DNA from: Gemmobacter serpentinus
GTDB lineage: Bacteria > Pseudomonadota > Alphaproteobacteria > Rhodobacterales > Rhodobacteraceae
DNA: 64,000 nucleotides
Assembly: GCF_008973825.1 (NCBI RefSeq)
Contig: NZ_WCHR01000016.1
Span: 62,001 to 126,000, forward strand
Direction: 5' to 3'
Notes under the pieces: model-generated
Databases searched by the model: none
What the model was told of the DNA's origin: nothing
What the model saw: the letters and a program-made list of their open reading frames with translations, nothing else
In this document: piece after piece, positions 15,326-23,517 of the stretch
Layout of the letters: every line of letters starts with the position of its first letter
How positions within the stretch are numbered: position 1 is the stretch's first letter
Program-made: the position numbers and the translations under genes

Positions 15326-16131
15326 CGATCTCGCTGCCACTTTCCGGCTATGCAGGCTGGGCCTTCCTGAAGCGGACGCAGGAACGGCAGATGGCGCTTG
15401 TCGATGCCAATCCGGTCAGCCAGCGCGATGAGGCCTATTTTCGTGCAAAGATCGGAAGCATCAACAGCGCAGAAGAATTGGTGGCGGATCGCCGGCTTCT
15501 GACGGTGGCGCTTGGCGCGGTCGGCCTGTCCGATGATATCAACAACCGCTTCTTCATCCGCAAGGTGCTGGAAAGTGACACACTTGACAGCAAATCCCTG
15601 GCCAACAAGCTCAGCGACAAGCGCTATGCCGAACTGGCCGAGGCGTTCAGCTTTGGCACCTTCGACATCCCCCGCAACAAGCTGTCGGACTTTCCCGATG
15701 AAATGCTGTCGAAATACCGCGCGCGGCGGTTTGAAACCGTCGTGGGTGAGGCGAATGGCACATTTCGCATCGCACTTTTTGCAGAACGGGAACTGCCGGA
15801 CCTTGCAGGTTCGCGCAGCAGCGACGCGACCAAATGGTTCAAGATCATCGGATCCGAGCCGCTGCGCACCATGTTCCAGACCGCCTTCGGCCTGCCCAGC
15901 AGCTTCGGCAGCCTGAATGTCGACCAACAGGCCTCGGCCCTGCGCAGCAAGGCCAAGGCGATGTTCGGCAGCAGCGAGGCCGCGCAATTCACCGACAGTG
16001 CCAAGCTTGACAAGTTGATGAAGCAGTATCTGATCCGTGCCGAAATGGCCGAAGGATTAAGCGCGCTATCGTCCCGCGGATCTGCCGCCCTGCAGATCCT
16101 GCAAGCGGGCGGCCTGTCACGCCGGGTCTAG
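15322..16131 (+). CDS. DUF1217 flagellar protein
   Basis: The 269-residue protein is helical and has the DUF1217 layout: an N-terminal GYAGWAFLKRTQERQM segment, repeated FRAKIGSINSAEELVADRRL and FIRKVLESDTLDSKSLANKL motifs, and a distal copy of the same pattern near the C terminus. DUF1217 genes occur in alphaproteobacterial flagellar clusters, and a role with the basal body or flagellin control is inferred from position only. The gene overlaps flbT by four bases, and its TAG lies in the CTAG that is also the fliI stop. Confidence 0.8.
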   Translation: MTISLPLSGYAGWAFLKRTQERQMALVDANPVSQRDEAYFRAKIGSINSAEELVADRRLLTVALGAVGLSDDINNRFFIRKVLESDTLDSKSLANKLSDKRYAELAEAFSFGTFDIPRNKLSDFPDEMLSKYRARRFETVVGEANGTFRIALFAERELPDLAGSRSSDATKWFKIIGSEPLRTMFQTAFGLPSSFGSLNVDQQASALRSKAKAMFGSSEAAQFTDSAKLDKLMKQYLIRAEMAEGLSALSSRGSAALQILQAGGLSRRV

Positions 16132-17441
16132 CCATCATCAAGCACAACCTCCTGCAATCTCCGAAAACTTTCTGACACACCGTTTGGGGCATCCTCGGCC
16201 AGATAGGCTTCAATCGCGGGCCAAAGCCGCACCGCGTCATCGATCAACGCATCGCTTCCGGGTTGATAGAGTCCGGCCCGCACCATCATTTCGGATTGCT
16301 CATACGCGCCAAGCAAGCGGCGCACCTTCGCGATCTGCGCATTCTCCGCCAGGGTCGCTGCCTCAGGCAGCGCGCGGGAAACCGATCGCAACAGATCGAT
16401 CGCCGGAAAGCGGCCGCGTTCAGCAATCCGTCGATCCAGCACCACATGGCCATCCAGCACACCGCGCAGGATATCGGCCACCGGCTCCTCCATATCGGAC
16501 CCCGCGACCAGCACCGAAAATATGGCCGTGATGTCGCCGGCACCTTCAAGGCCAGGTCCGGCGCGCTCCGCGAGTGACATGATCATATGCGCGGTTGAGG
16601 GAGGATAGCCGCGCAAACTGCCATCCTCGCCCGAGGCAAGGGCGATCTCGCGATGAGCCTCGGCAAATCGCGTGACAGAATCCGCCAAAAACAGGACATG
16701 CAGCCCCTGATCGCGGAAATGTTCGGCCACCGCCATCGCAGTCCAGGCGCAGCGGCGCCGGGTCAACGCCGGCTGGTCGGAGGTTGCGGTCACCACCACC
16801 GCCCGCCGCAACCCCTGCGCACCCAAGGCTCGTTCGGTAAAATCGCGCAATTCCCGGCCGCGCTCGCCGATCAGCGCGATCACCACCACATCAGCTTCCA
16901 TCCCGCGGACGAAGCGCGCCAGCAGCGACGACTTCCCGACACCCGAACCCGCAAAAAGCCCGATCCGCTGGCCGCGCACAACCGGCAGAAGGGTGTCGAA
17001 GACGGCCATCCCCGTCGCCAGCCGCGCCCCCAATCGCCTGCGCTGCGCCGCCGCCGGGGCCTTTGCCCGCAGCGGCCTATCCTGCCCGCCACGGAACAAG
17101 GGACGCCCGTCCAATGGCTGCCCGAAAGGATCGATGATACGGCCGATCCAGCTCGCATCCGGCGCGATCAACGGCACCCCCTCCAGGATCACGGCATCCG
17201 CAATGCCTACGCCCTCAGGCGCGGTTTCCGGCAAGATGGTGACCAGATCGCGCGCAATCTTCACAACCTCACCCGGCAGGACACGCGATCCGGCCCGAAT
17301 CACCACACGGTCGCCCAAGACTGCCAGCCCTGACAGGCCGGTTGCCACCACCATGCCGCGCGCCAGTTCCACCACCCTGCCAAGCCTGTGAACCGGTTGC
17401 ACCGCGCCGATTTCGGCCTGCAGGCCTGCAAATACCCACAT
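16128..17441 (-). CDS. fliI: Flagellum-specific ATPase FliI
   Basis: FliI is the ATPase of the flagellar type III export apparatus and energises substrate loading at the base of the organelle. The 437-residue protein has a beta-barrel N-terminal domain, the Walker A loop GSGVGKS (about 165-171), IGERGRELRDF, the Walker B strand LFLADSVTRFAEAHREIALA and the SMEEPVADILRG region typical of F1-beta-like type III ATPases. AGAGGAAA lies before the ATG. The gene faces away from flgB and shares an 86-bp divergent control region with it; it stands alone, with no fliH or fliJ beside it. Confidence 0.95.
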   Translation of the reverse strand: MWVFAGLQAEIGAVQPVHRLGRVVELARGMVVATGLSGLAVLGDRVVIRAGSRVLPGEVVKIARDLVTILPETAPEGVGIADAVILEGVPLIAPDASWIGRIIDPFGQPLDGRPLFRGGQDRPLRAKAPAAAQRRRLGARLATGMAVFDTLLPVVRGQRIGLFAGSGVGKSSLLARFVRGMEADVVVIALIGERGRELRDFTERALGAQGLRRAVVVTATSDQPALTRRRCAWTAMAVAEHFRDQGLHVLFLADSVTRFAEAHREIALASGEDGSLRGYPPSTAHMIMSLAERAGPGLEGAGDITAIFSVLVAGSDMEEPVADILRGVLDGHVVLDRRIAERGRFPAIDLLRSVSRALPEAATLAENAQIAKVRRLLGAYEQSEMMVRAGLYQPGSDALIDDAVRLWPAIEAYLAEDAPNGVSESFRRLQEVVLDDG

Positions 17442-17470
17442 CTTATGTTTCCTCTTCGTTCGCTGATTAC

Positions 17471-17507
17471 CCTTTCTAAAGGAATCACCCTTAAGCCTTT
17501 CTGAAGG
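17471..17507. promoter_or_regulatory. Paired palindromic repeats between fliI and flgB
   Basis: Two near-identical short palindromes, CCTTTCTAAAGG (17471-17482) and CCTTTCTGAAGG (17496-17507), lie 25 bases apart start to start, in the 86-bp gap between divergent fliI and flgB. The spacing is near 2.5 helical turns. They look like paired operator half-sites for a shared flagellar regulator; the protein is not known. Confidence 0.5.
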
Positions 17508-17527
17508 TGATCGAGGGAGAAGCCCCG

Positions 17528-17908
17528 ATGTTTGAAAAACTGGAAATCGTCAGAATGGCGCAGGCCTTCGCCGCCCATGCCGGCGCGCGTCAGGGCGAGG
17601 TGGCGCGCAACATTGCCAATGCCGACACGCCCGGCTTCAAGGCGCGTGACTTGCCGCCATTCCACGAGGCCTATCGCGCGACAACTACGCAGCTGCGTGG
17701 CACCCGACCGGGTCATTTCGGCCCGGCCGCGGACAGCATGGCAGATGATCGGCTGGTGGCCGGGGCGGCATCGCCCAATGGCAACACGGTTTCGCTGGAG
17801 GCCGAGATGGTGAAGGCAGTGGAGCTGCGGCAACAACATGAGATGGCGCTGGCGATCTACCGCAGCACCTCCTCCGTTTTGCGCAACAGCCTTGGCAGAG
17901 GACGTTGA
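17528..17908 (+). CDS. flgB: Flagellar basal-body rod protein FlgB
   Basis: FlgB forms the proximal part of the rod between the MS ring and FlgC. The 126-residue protein shows the rod-family motif NIANADTPGFKARD near residue 30 and the C-terminal heptad region VELRQQHEMALAIYR. The ATG at 17528 follows AGGGAG; an in-frame ATG at 17507 is too far from any site. It is the first gene of a nine-gene plus-strand operon and is separated from flgC by three bases. Confidence 0.94.
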   Translation: MFEKLEIVRMAQAFAAHAGARQGEVARNIANADTPGFKARDLPPFHEAYRATTTQLRGTRPGHFGPAADSMADDRLVAGAASPNGNTVSLEAEMVKAVELRQQHEMALAIYRSTSSVLRNSLGRGR

Positions 17909-17911
17909 CCC

Positions 17912-18301
17912 ATGTCGGACCTTTTGCGATCGCTGAACTATGCCGCCAGTGGGATGCAAGCCCAGTCAGGGCGCCTGCGCCATGTCGCGGAAAACATCGC
18001 CAATAGCGACACGCCCGGTTACCGCCGCAAAGTCACCTCGTTTCAAGAGGTTGCGGGCGAATATGGGCCGGAAGGTGTGGTGACCGGGCCGGTCCGGCTC
18101 GACAATGCGCCGCTGACCCGCATCTTCGAACCAGGCCACCCTCTGGCCGATGAAACCGGACACTATGACGGCTCCAATGTCGATCTGGTGACCGAGGTGG
18201 CTGACGCCCGCGAGGCGCAGCGCAGCTATGACGCCAATCTCAGGATGTTCGATCAGGCACGTCAGATGACACTGAGTCTGTTCGAACTTCTGCGCAGATA
18301 A
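17912..18301 (+). CDS. flgC: Flagellar basal-body rod protein FlgC
   Basis: FlgC is the second proximal rod protein. The 129-residue product has the N-terminal ASGMQAQSGRLRHVAENIAN segment with the rod signature NIANSDTPGYRRK, then the C-terminal VDLVTEVADAREAQRSYDAN coiled-coil. Length is normal for the family. flgB ends three bases before it and fliE follows after 12 bases with a GGGAGA site. Confidence 0.95.
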   Translation: MSDLLRSLNYAASGMQAQSGRLRHVAENIANSDTPGYRRKVTSFQEVAGEYGPEGVVTGPVRLDNAPLTRIFEPGHPLADETGHYDGSNVDLVTEVADAREAQRSYDANLRMFDQARQMTLSLFELLRR

Positions 18302-18313
18302 GGGAGATCCAGA

Positions 18314-18607
18314 ATGGATTTGCGCACGACACTTGCAGCCCAGGGCTATGCCGCCACGCGAAGCGCGGTCCCGGCACAGCCAGGCGGTGAAACCGCCGGA
18401 ATGCATGGGCTTTTGGGCGCGGCGGATGAATTCGCCAGCGTCCTTGCGGCGGGCGAGGCCGCGGCTCGCGCCTCGATGTTGGGCGGAGCCGACCCACATG
18501 CCTTGGTGCAGGCCCTCGCGGCCAGCGAAATGGCCGTGGAAACCGTCGTGACCGTCCGCGACAAGGTGGTGGAGGCCTATCAGGAGATCCTGCGGATGCC
18601 GGTATGA
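18314..18607 (+). CDS. fliE: Flagellar hook-basal body protein FliE
   Basis: FliE links the MS ring to the rod and is the first protein exported. The 97-residue protein has a low-complexity N terminus and a conserved C-terminal half: FASVLAAGEAAARASMLGGA, then the helix HALVQALAASEMAVETVVTVRDKVVEAYQEIL read here in two parts, with the family ending RMPV. The stop overlaps the fliQ start as ATGA. Position between flgC and fliQ agrees with other alphaproteobacteria. Confidence 0.9.
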   Translation: MDLRTTLAAQGYAATRSAVPAQPGGETAGMHGLLGAADEFASVLAAGEAAARASMLGGADPHALVQALAASEMAVETVVTVRDKVVEAYQEILRMPV

Positions 18608-18870
18608 GCCCGGAGCTGATCTTTGATCTGCTGCGCCAGGCGCTGTGGATCGCGGTGAAGATCTCCTCTCCCCTGCTGGTTGTCGCGCTGATTGCGGGCA
18701 TCACCATCGGGCTGTTTCAGGCCCTCACTTCGATCCAGGAGATGACGCTGACCTTTGTGCCAAAAGTTGCCGCAATGCTCATCGTCTTCTGGGTCAGCAT
18801 GAGCTTCATGACCGCCACCCTTGTGAGCTTTTTTCAGGACCAGCTGGTTCCCGTGATGATCGGAGGCTGA
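18604..18870 (+). CDS. fliQ: Flagellar export protein FliQ
   Basis: FliQ is one of the small subunits (four per gate) of the export gate FliPQR-FlhB in the inner membrane. The 88-residue protein has two membrane helices: about 15-38, including VVALIAGITIGLFQALTSIQ, and about 50-75. The loop QEMTLTFVPK is the typical family feature. Its start overlaps fliE. fliP is not in this window, though fliR, flhB and flhA are, farther right on the opposite strand. Confidence 0.95.
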   Translation: MSPELIFDLLRQALWIAVKISSPLLVVALIAGITIGLFQALTSIQEMTLTFVPKVAAMLIVFWVSMSFMTATLVSFFQDQLVPVMIGG

Positions 18871-18871
18871 G

Positions 18872-19585
18872 ATGGACAGCACCGCCTATACTACCCTGAC
18901 CCGGCAATCCGGCTTGATGCGGGAATTGCAAGCCATTGCCAACAACATTGCCAATGCCTCCACCACCGGCTTCCGGCGCGAAGGCGTGATCTTTTCCGAA
19001 TTTGTTCACCGGATGCAGGGCGCGCCGTCGCTGTCCATGGCGCGTGCCGCGGGACGCAATATCGACCTGACACCTGCGGATTTTTCGATGACCGGCGGCA
19101 GTTTCGATTTTGCCATCGAGGGCGAGGGTTTCTTTCTGATCGACACGCCCGCGGGCAACCGCCTGACGCGCGCCGGCAGCTTCACGCAATCGGCCACCGG
19201 CGAGCTGGTCAATCCCGACGGCTACCGTCTGCTGGATGCAGGCGGGGCCCCGATCTTCGTGCCCTCCGATGCCGGGATGATCGCGCTTTCACCAGACGGC
19301 ACTCTTTCGGCCAATGGCGCGCCGCTGGCCCAGCTCGGCCTCTGGATGCCGGAAGATCCCGATACGCTGATCCATGAGGGCGGGACGCTGTTTGCAGCCC
19401 TCAGCGGCGAGGTGCCTCAGGCCGAAGGCCGCATTCTGCAAGGCCAGCTGGAGGGCAGCAATGTCAACCCGGTGATCGAGGTCTCGCGCATGATCGATGT
19501 GCAGCGCTCCTATGAACTGGGCCAGTCCTTCCTTGATCGCGAGGATGAGCGCCTGCGTGGCGTCATCCAGACCCTTGGCCGCTAG
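18872..19585 (+). CDS. flgF: Flagellar basal-body rod protein FlgF
   Basis: FlgF is a proximal rod protein between FlgC and FlgG. The 237-residue protein starts with the rod N terminus ATGFR-type NNIANASTTGFRREGV and has the central D1-like region FDFAIEGEGFFLIDTPAG and NRLTRAGSF, then the C-terminal MIDVQRSYELGQSFL helix. A GGAGG site immediately precedes the ATG. It sits ten bases before flgG, with which it shares the same fold. Confidence 0.93.
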   Translation: MDSTAYTTLTRQSGLMRELQAIANNIANASTTGFRREGVIFSEFVHRMQGAPSLSMARAAGRNIDLTPADFSMTGGSFDFAIEGEGFFLIDTPAGNRLTRAGSFTQSATGELVNPDGYRLLDAGGAPIFVPSDAGMIALSPDGTLSANGAPLAQLGLWMPEDPDTLIHEGGTLFAALSGEVPQAEGRILQGQLEGSNVNPVIEVSRMIDVQRSYELGQSFLDREDERLRGVIQTLGR

Positions 19586-19594
19586 GAGATTGAT

Positions 19595-20380
19595 ATGAAA
19601 GCCTTGCAGATCGCCGCGAGTGGTATGGCCGCCCAACAGATGCGGGTCGATGTCGTCTCCAACAACCTCGCCAATATGTCGACGACGGGCTACAATGCCC
19701 GACGCGCCGAATTTGCCGATCTACATTACCAGCAGATCGCCCGGCCCGGCGCGATCTCGGCCTCGGATGGCACGATGCTGCCGACCGGCGTGCAGCTGGG
19801 CCTTGGTGTCCGCCCCGCCTCGGTGGCGCGGGTGCTGGCACAGGGATCATTGGCGCAGACGGGCGGTGATCTCGATATCGCCATTGAGGGGCGTGGTTAC
19901 CTTGAGGTCACCCTGCCTTCGGGAAATGCGGCCTATACCCGCGATGGCGGGCTGAAACGCACCGCAGACGGGCTGATCGTCACCTCCGACGGCTATGAGG
20001 TCGTGCCGGGCATCACCATTCCGGCCGACAGTCGCAGCATCACGATCAATGCCCAGGGCGAGGTCTATGCCCATTTTCTGGATCAGGTGCAGCCGCAGCT
20101 TCTGGGCCAGATCAACCTTGCCGGTTTCACCAATGAAAAGGGGTTGGAGGCCATCGGCAGCAATCTCTATCTTGAAACAGCGGCTTCGGGCCCCGCTCTG
20201 GTCGCGATACCGGGTGCGGAGGGTCTGGGCACCCTGCGGCAAGGCTATCTCGAGGAAAGCACCGTCGATTCGGTGCGCGAAATCACCGAGCTGATCAAGG
20301 CCCAGCGCGGCTACGAGCTGAACGCCAAGGTCATCACCGCTGCCGACCAGATGCTGTCGGCCACCGCACAGGTGCGGTGA
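19595..20380 (+). CDS. flgG: Flagellar basal-body rod protein FlgG
   Basis: FlgG forms the distal rod, the drive shaft through the outer rings. The 261-residue protein has the N-terminal motif ASGMAAQQMRVDVVSNNLAN followed by MSTTGYNARRAEF, the central DLDIAIEGRGYLEVTLPSG and YTRDGGLKRTADG, and the C-terminal family ending ITELIKAQRGYELNAKVI. Length is typical. Its stop overlaps the flgA start by four bases. Confidence 0.95.
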   Translation: MKALQIAASGMAAQQMRVDVVSNNLANMSTTGYNARRAEFADLHYQQIARPGAISASDGTMLPTGVQLGLGVRPASVARVLAQGSLAQTGGDLDIAIEGRGYLEVTLPSGNAAYTRDGGLKRTADGLIVTSDGYEVVPGITIPADSRSITINAQGEVYAHFLDQVQPQLLGQINLAGFTNEKGLEAIGSNLYLETAASGPALVAIPGAEGLGTLRQGYLEESTVDSVREITELIKAQRGYELNAKVITAADQMLSATAQVR

Positions 20381-20802
20381 TGCGCTGGCCGATCCTGATT
20401 GCCCTGCTGGCACAGCCCGCCATCGCCGAAAGCGTCGCCCCGGCGCGCACGATCCGCGCCGCGACCGTCATTGCCGCGGCGGATCTCGCCATGGTGCCGC
20501 AGGATCTGCGCGACGGGTTTCAGAACCCTGACGAGGTGGTCGGGCAGGAAGCCAGGGTGACGCTTTATGCCGGGCGTCCGATCCGCATGGATGAAATCGG
20601 CCCGCCCGCATTGGTCGATCGCAACCAGATCGTCACGCTCACTTACCATGTCAGCGGGCTGCGCATCGCGGCCGAGGGACGGTCGCTCGCTCGCGGTGGT
20701 GTGGGCGACATGATTCGCGTGATGAACCTCTCCTCCCGCAGCACGGTCACCGGATCCGTGCGTGCTGACGGCACCGTCGCGGCCATAGCCAATTCACAAT
20801 GA
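20377..20802 (+). CDS. flgA: P-ring assembly chaperone FlgA
   Basis: FlgA is a periplasmic chaperone that helps FlgI assemble into the P ring. The 141-residue product is short for the family, has a signal peptide (MRWPILIALLAQPAIAES), and a SAF-type domain: ATVIAAADLAMVPQDL, GRPIRMDEI, then GLRIAAEGRSLARGGVGDMIRVMNLSS read with the typical ending TVTGSVRADGTV. The ATG at 20377 overlaps flgG; its stop overlaps the flgH frame by ATGA. flgI is not beside it. Confidence 0.92.
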   Translation: MMRWPILIALLAQPAIAESVAPARTIRAATVIAAADLAMVPQDLRDGFQNPDEVVGQEARVTLYAGRPIRMDEIGPPALVDRNQIVTLTYHVSGLRIAAEGRSLARGGVGDMIRVMNLSSRSTVTGSVRADGTVAAIANSQ

Positions 20803-21551
20803 CCCCCTGCCCCATATCGATGAGCCCCGCCATGAAACGAGTTTGCCTGGGATTGCTATGCCTGACGGCCTGTGGCCGCCTTGATATGGTTGGAAAATCC
20901 CCCGACTTCACCCCGATTGAAGGTGGCATCCAGCAACATGCCATGTATGCGACACCTCTTCCGGTCGATCTCCCACCGGAGACCTCCACGGGTGCGTCCT
21001 CCCTCTGGGCCTCAAACCGGGAGTCGCTGTTTGGGGAGCGAAGGGCGCAGCGACGCGGGGATATCGTGACCGTGGTGATCAAGATCGATGATAGCGCAGA
21101 GATCTCGAACAGCACCGGGCGCAGCCGTGCCGGAAGTGACGCGATGGGGGTGCCGTCCCTGTTCGGCATCCCCCAGCGCCTCAACGAGAAGCTGCCGGAA
21201 GGCGCGAGTATGTCGGAAGCTGTGAAGACGTCCTCCGCCTCGAGCTATCGCGGCGACGGTTCCGTGTCGCGCAACGAGAAGCTGGAACTGCGCATCGCCT
21301 CCACCGTAGTGGAAGAACTGCCGAACGGGGTGTTGCGTATCGAAGGCCAGCAGGAGGTGCGGGTGAATTACGAATTGCGCGAATTGATCGTGACCGGCTA
21401 TGTCCGCCCCGTCGACATCTCGCGCCAGAACGAGATCACCTATGACAAGATCGCGGGTGCCCGCATCTCCTATGGCGGGCGCGGCCAGATCAGCGATGTG
21501 CAGCAACCGCGCTATGGCCAGCAGGTTGCCGATATCCTCTTGCCGTTCTGA
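20799..21551 (+). CDS. flgH: Flagellar L-ring lipoprotein FlgH
   Basis: FlgH forms the L ring in the outer membrane around the rod. The protein has a lipobox LCLTAC followed by GRLDMVGKSPDF, and the family core LWASNRESLFGERRAQRRGD, then VTVVIKIDDSAEISNSTGRS and IASTVVEELPNGVLRIEGQQ. The ATG at 20799 overlaps the flgA stop as ATGA; internal ATGs at 20820 and 20832 leave a more compact lipoprotein signal (MKRVCLGLLCLTAC), so the true start may be 20832. fliL follows after five bases. Confidence 0.93.
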   Translation: MTPCPISMSPAMKRVCLGLLCLTACGRLDMVGKSPDFTPIEGGIQQHAMYATPLPVDLPPETSTGASSLWASNRESLFGERRAQRRGDIVTVVIKIDDSAEISNSTGRSRAGSDAMGVPSLFGIPQRLNEKLPEGASMSEAVKTSSASSYRGDGSVSRNEKLELRIASTVVEELPNGVLRIEGQQEVRVNYELRELIVTGYVRPVDISRQNEITYDKIAGARISYGGRGQISDVQQPRYGQQVADILLPF

Positions 21552-21556
21552 CGCCG

Positions 21557-22033
21557 ATGAAAAATCTCATCATGCTCATACTGGTCGTGCTGCTGGTTGC
21601 AGGAAGCGGCGTAGCGGCAGGTTATTTCTTGCGCCCCCCCCCGGATGCGACAGCCATGGCTGACCCTGACGTGGACCCCGGTGATGAGACCAGCGATGAT
21701 CCTTCCGAGACAGATGAATATGCCAAGATGAGCAACCCGTTCATCATCCCCTTGATCGAGGGTGCGCGCATCGAATCCATCGTGGTGATCTCGCTTGCGA
21801 TCGAAGCAAAGGCCGGCAGCATCGCGACGGTCTATGACATGGAGCCCAAGTTGCGTGACGCCTTTCTTTCGGTGATGTTTGATCACGCCAATACCGGCGG
21901 CTTCCGCGGGGCCTTCACGGATGGTCAAAACCTGGAAAGGCTGCGCCGCCAATTGCGCGATGTGGCCGTCAAATTGATGCCAGACACGGTGAAGAACGTG
22001 CTGATCACCGATATCGGCCGACGCGATTCCTGA
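21557..22033 (+). CDS. fliL: Flagellar basal-body-associated protein FliL
   Basis: FliL surrounds the stator and affects motor torque. The 158-residue product has a single membrane helix (about 5-23), an acidic spacer (PDVDPGDETSDDPSETDE), and the periplasmic FliL domain beginning with SNPFIIPLIEGARIESIVVI and ending VKNVLITDIG. It is the last gene of the flgB-fliL unit. The gene after it is convergent. Confidence 0.9.
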   Translation: MKNLIMLILVVLLVAGSGVAAGYFLRPPPDATAMADPDVDPGDETSDDPSETDEYAKMSNPFIIPLIEGARIESIVVISLAIEAKAGSIATVYDMEPKLRDAFLSVMFDHANTGGFRGAFTDGQNLERLRRQLRDVAVKLMPDTVKNVLITDIGRRDS

Positions 22034-22061
22034 AACCGTATCACGCGTGAATGCCCTGACC

Positions 22062-22079
22062 ATGCCCCTTCTGGGGCAT
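22062..22079. terminator. Hairpin between convergent fliL and fliJ-like genes
   Basis: ATGCCCC and GGGGCAT pair perfectly around a TTCT loop in the 60-bp gap between the two stops. The T tract is weak on the plus strand (GCCTGTTGTG), so termination may be partial. Confidence 0.5.
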
Positions 22080-22093
22080 TGCCTGTTGTGCCG

Positions 22094-22435
22094 TCATTTT
22101 CCCCTGGACATGTGCGCCTGCGAAAGCTGTTGCAGCACCTGTGTCTTGCCGAAGGCCAGACGGGCGGCCGCCAATGCCTCTCGGCACACCAGCCCCTGCT
22201 GATCGAGTTGTTGGTGTAAAATCTGCCGGCGCGCATCCACCCACTGGCCATAAAGCAACTCGGCCTGACGCGTATGGATCGGTGACAGATCGCAGGCCGA
22301 TGGCGCGTCAAGTGCCTCAAGCTGTGCCGTGATTGCTTGTTGACGCACTTGCGCCCGTCGCAACGCCTCCAGCCGTTGATCCTGAATCATTCCTGCCAAG
22401 CGGGCGAGCTGCCCAAGCATCTCATCCGGCTTCAT
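22094..22435 (-). CDS. Probable FliJ-like flagellar protein
   Basis: The 113-residue product is helical throughout, with many Gln, Arg, Ala and Leu residues, and should form an antiparallel coiled coil like FliJ, which helps type III export through FliI and FlhA. No sequence motif proves this; length, composition and placement right after flhB are the reasons. The ATG at 22435 overlaps the flhB stop as ATGA, supporting co-translation. A longer frame upstream to 22675 is a shadow of flhB. It is also possible that this is a cytoplasmic export chaperone of another kind. Confidence 0.55.
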   Translation of the reverse strand: MKPDEMLGQLARLAGMIQDQRLEALRRAQVRQQAITAQLEALDAPSACDLSPIHTRQAELLYGQWVDARRQILHQQLDQQGLVCREALAAARLAFGKTQVLQQLSQAHMSRGK

Positions 22436-23517
22436 CCGCGCCGCCCCGCCTTGCGGCGCATCATCTCCGCAAAACGGATGGCCGCGGCCACCGCCTTGTA
22501 ATGCTTGCGTCCGACTTCGTCTCCGATCTCCAGCGTGGCGTAAAGGGCGCGGGCGGTCGGAGGATCGCTCTGGATCGGGACGCCGGCCGCAAGGGCCCGC
22601 TCCCGGATCCGGGCCGCGATCTCGTCCATTCCCTTGGCGATACAGATCGGGGCCCGCCCCGAGCCGCGGTCCCATGCCAGCGCGACGGCGTAATGGGTCG
22701 GGTTCACGATCACCACATCTGCATTTGGCACATCGCGGAGCATCCGATTCATCGCAATCTCCTGGCCACGGGCGCGGCGATGCGCCCGGGCCTGAGGATC
22801 ACCCTCGGCCTCGCGATGCTCCTCCGTCACTTCCTGGCGCGACATTCGGGCTTGCTGGCGATGACGGAGGGCCTGCCAGAGATAATCCACACCGCCAAAG
22901 GCGCCCGCCATCGCCGCGACAACAATCAAGAAATCCCGCAACAGGATCAAAAGGATGCCCATTGCCGCCCTTGGCTCCAGCCAAAGGCTGCCCAGCATGG
23001 GATCAAGCCGTTGAACCAGGAAAGCCCCGAGAATCAACGCCGTCAGCCCCAGCTTCATGCTGCTTTTGAAAAACTCGAACAGGCCGTTCAGGCCAAATTT
23101 CTGAGCCGCGATCGTCGAGGGGGAAACACGCGACAGACGCGGCAGCAGATTGGCCGGCGTCACCAACCATGCGCGCTGCAACACCAAAAGCAGGCAAACA
23201 AAAAGCGCAGGCAGCACCAGAAGCGGCAACAACGCCTGGGCAAGCGGCAATAGAAAGCCGGGCACTATCGCGCGGGATGAGCCAAGCAACAAAGGGGCTA
23301 ACGCCTCTGGCCGGTCAAGGGCTGGCACAAGCGCAGCACCGATGCGATGCAGGCTCCACCCGCCGAGGGTGGTCGCCGCCAGAACGAAGCCCGCATAGGC
23401 CCCGGCCGCCAGCAGATCGGGCGAGCGTGCAATCCGGCCCTCCTTGCGCATGTCCTCCAGCCGTTTCTGGCTGGCCTCATGCGGGCGGTCTGCGGCCCCC
23501 TCACCTCCCGCGCTCAT
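22432..23517 (-). CDS. flhB: Flagellar export protein FlhB
   Basis: FlhB controls the substrate switch of the export gate. The 361-residue protein has four membrane segments in the first 220 residues and a cytoplasmic domain with the autocleavage motif NPTH at about 272-275 (VNPTHYAVAL), preceded by the linker QEVTEEHREAEGDPQ. The cleavage site is intact. The gene overlaps fliR upstream by ATGA and the FliJ-like gene downstream by ATGA. Confidence 0.95.
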   Translation of the reverse strand: MSAGGEGAADRPHEASQKRLEDMRKEGRIARSPDLLAAGAYAGFVLAATTLGGWSLHRIGAALVPALDRPEALAPLLLGSSRAIVPGFLLPLAQALLPLLVLPALFVCLLLVLQRAWLVTPANLLPRLSRVSPSTIAAQKFGLNGLFEFFKSSMKLGLTALILGAFLVQRLDPMLGSLWLEPRAAMGILLILLRDFLIVVAAMAGAFGGVDYLWQALRHRQQARMSRQEVTEEHREAEGDPQARAHRRARGQEIAMNRMLRDVPNADVVIVNPTHYAVALAWDRGSGRAPICIAKGMDEIAARIRERALAAGVPIQSDPPTARALYATLEIGDEVGRKHYKAVAAAIRFAEMMRRKAGRRG

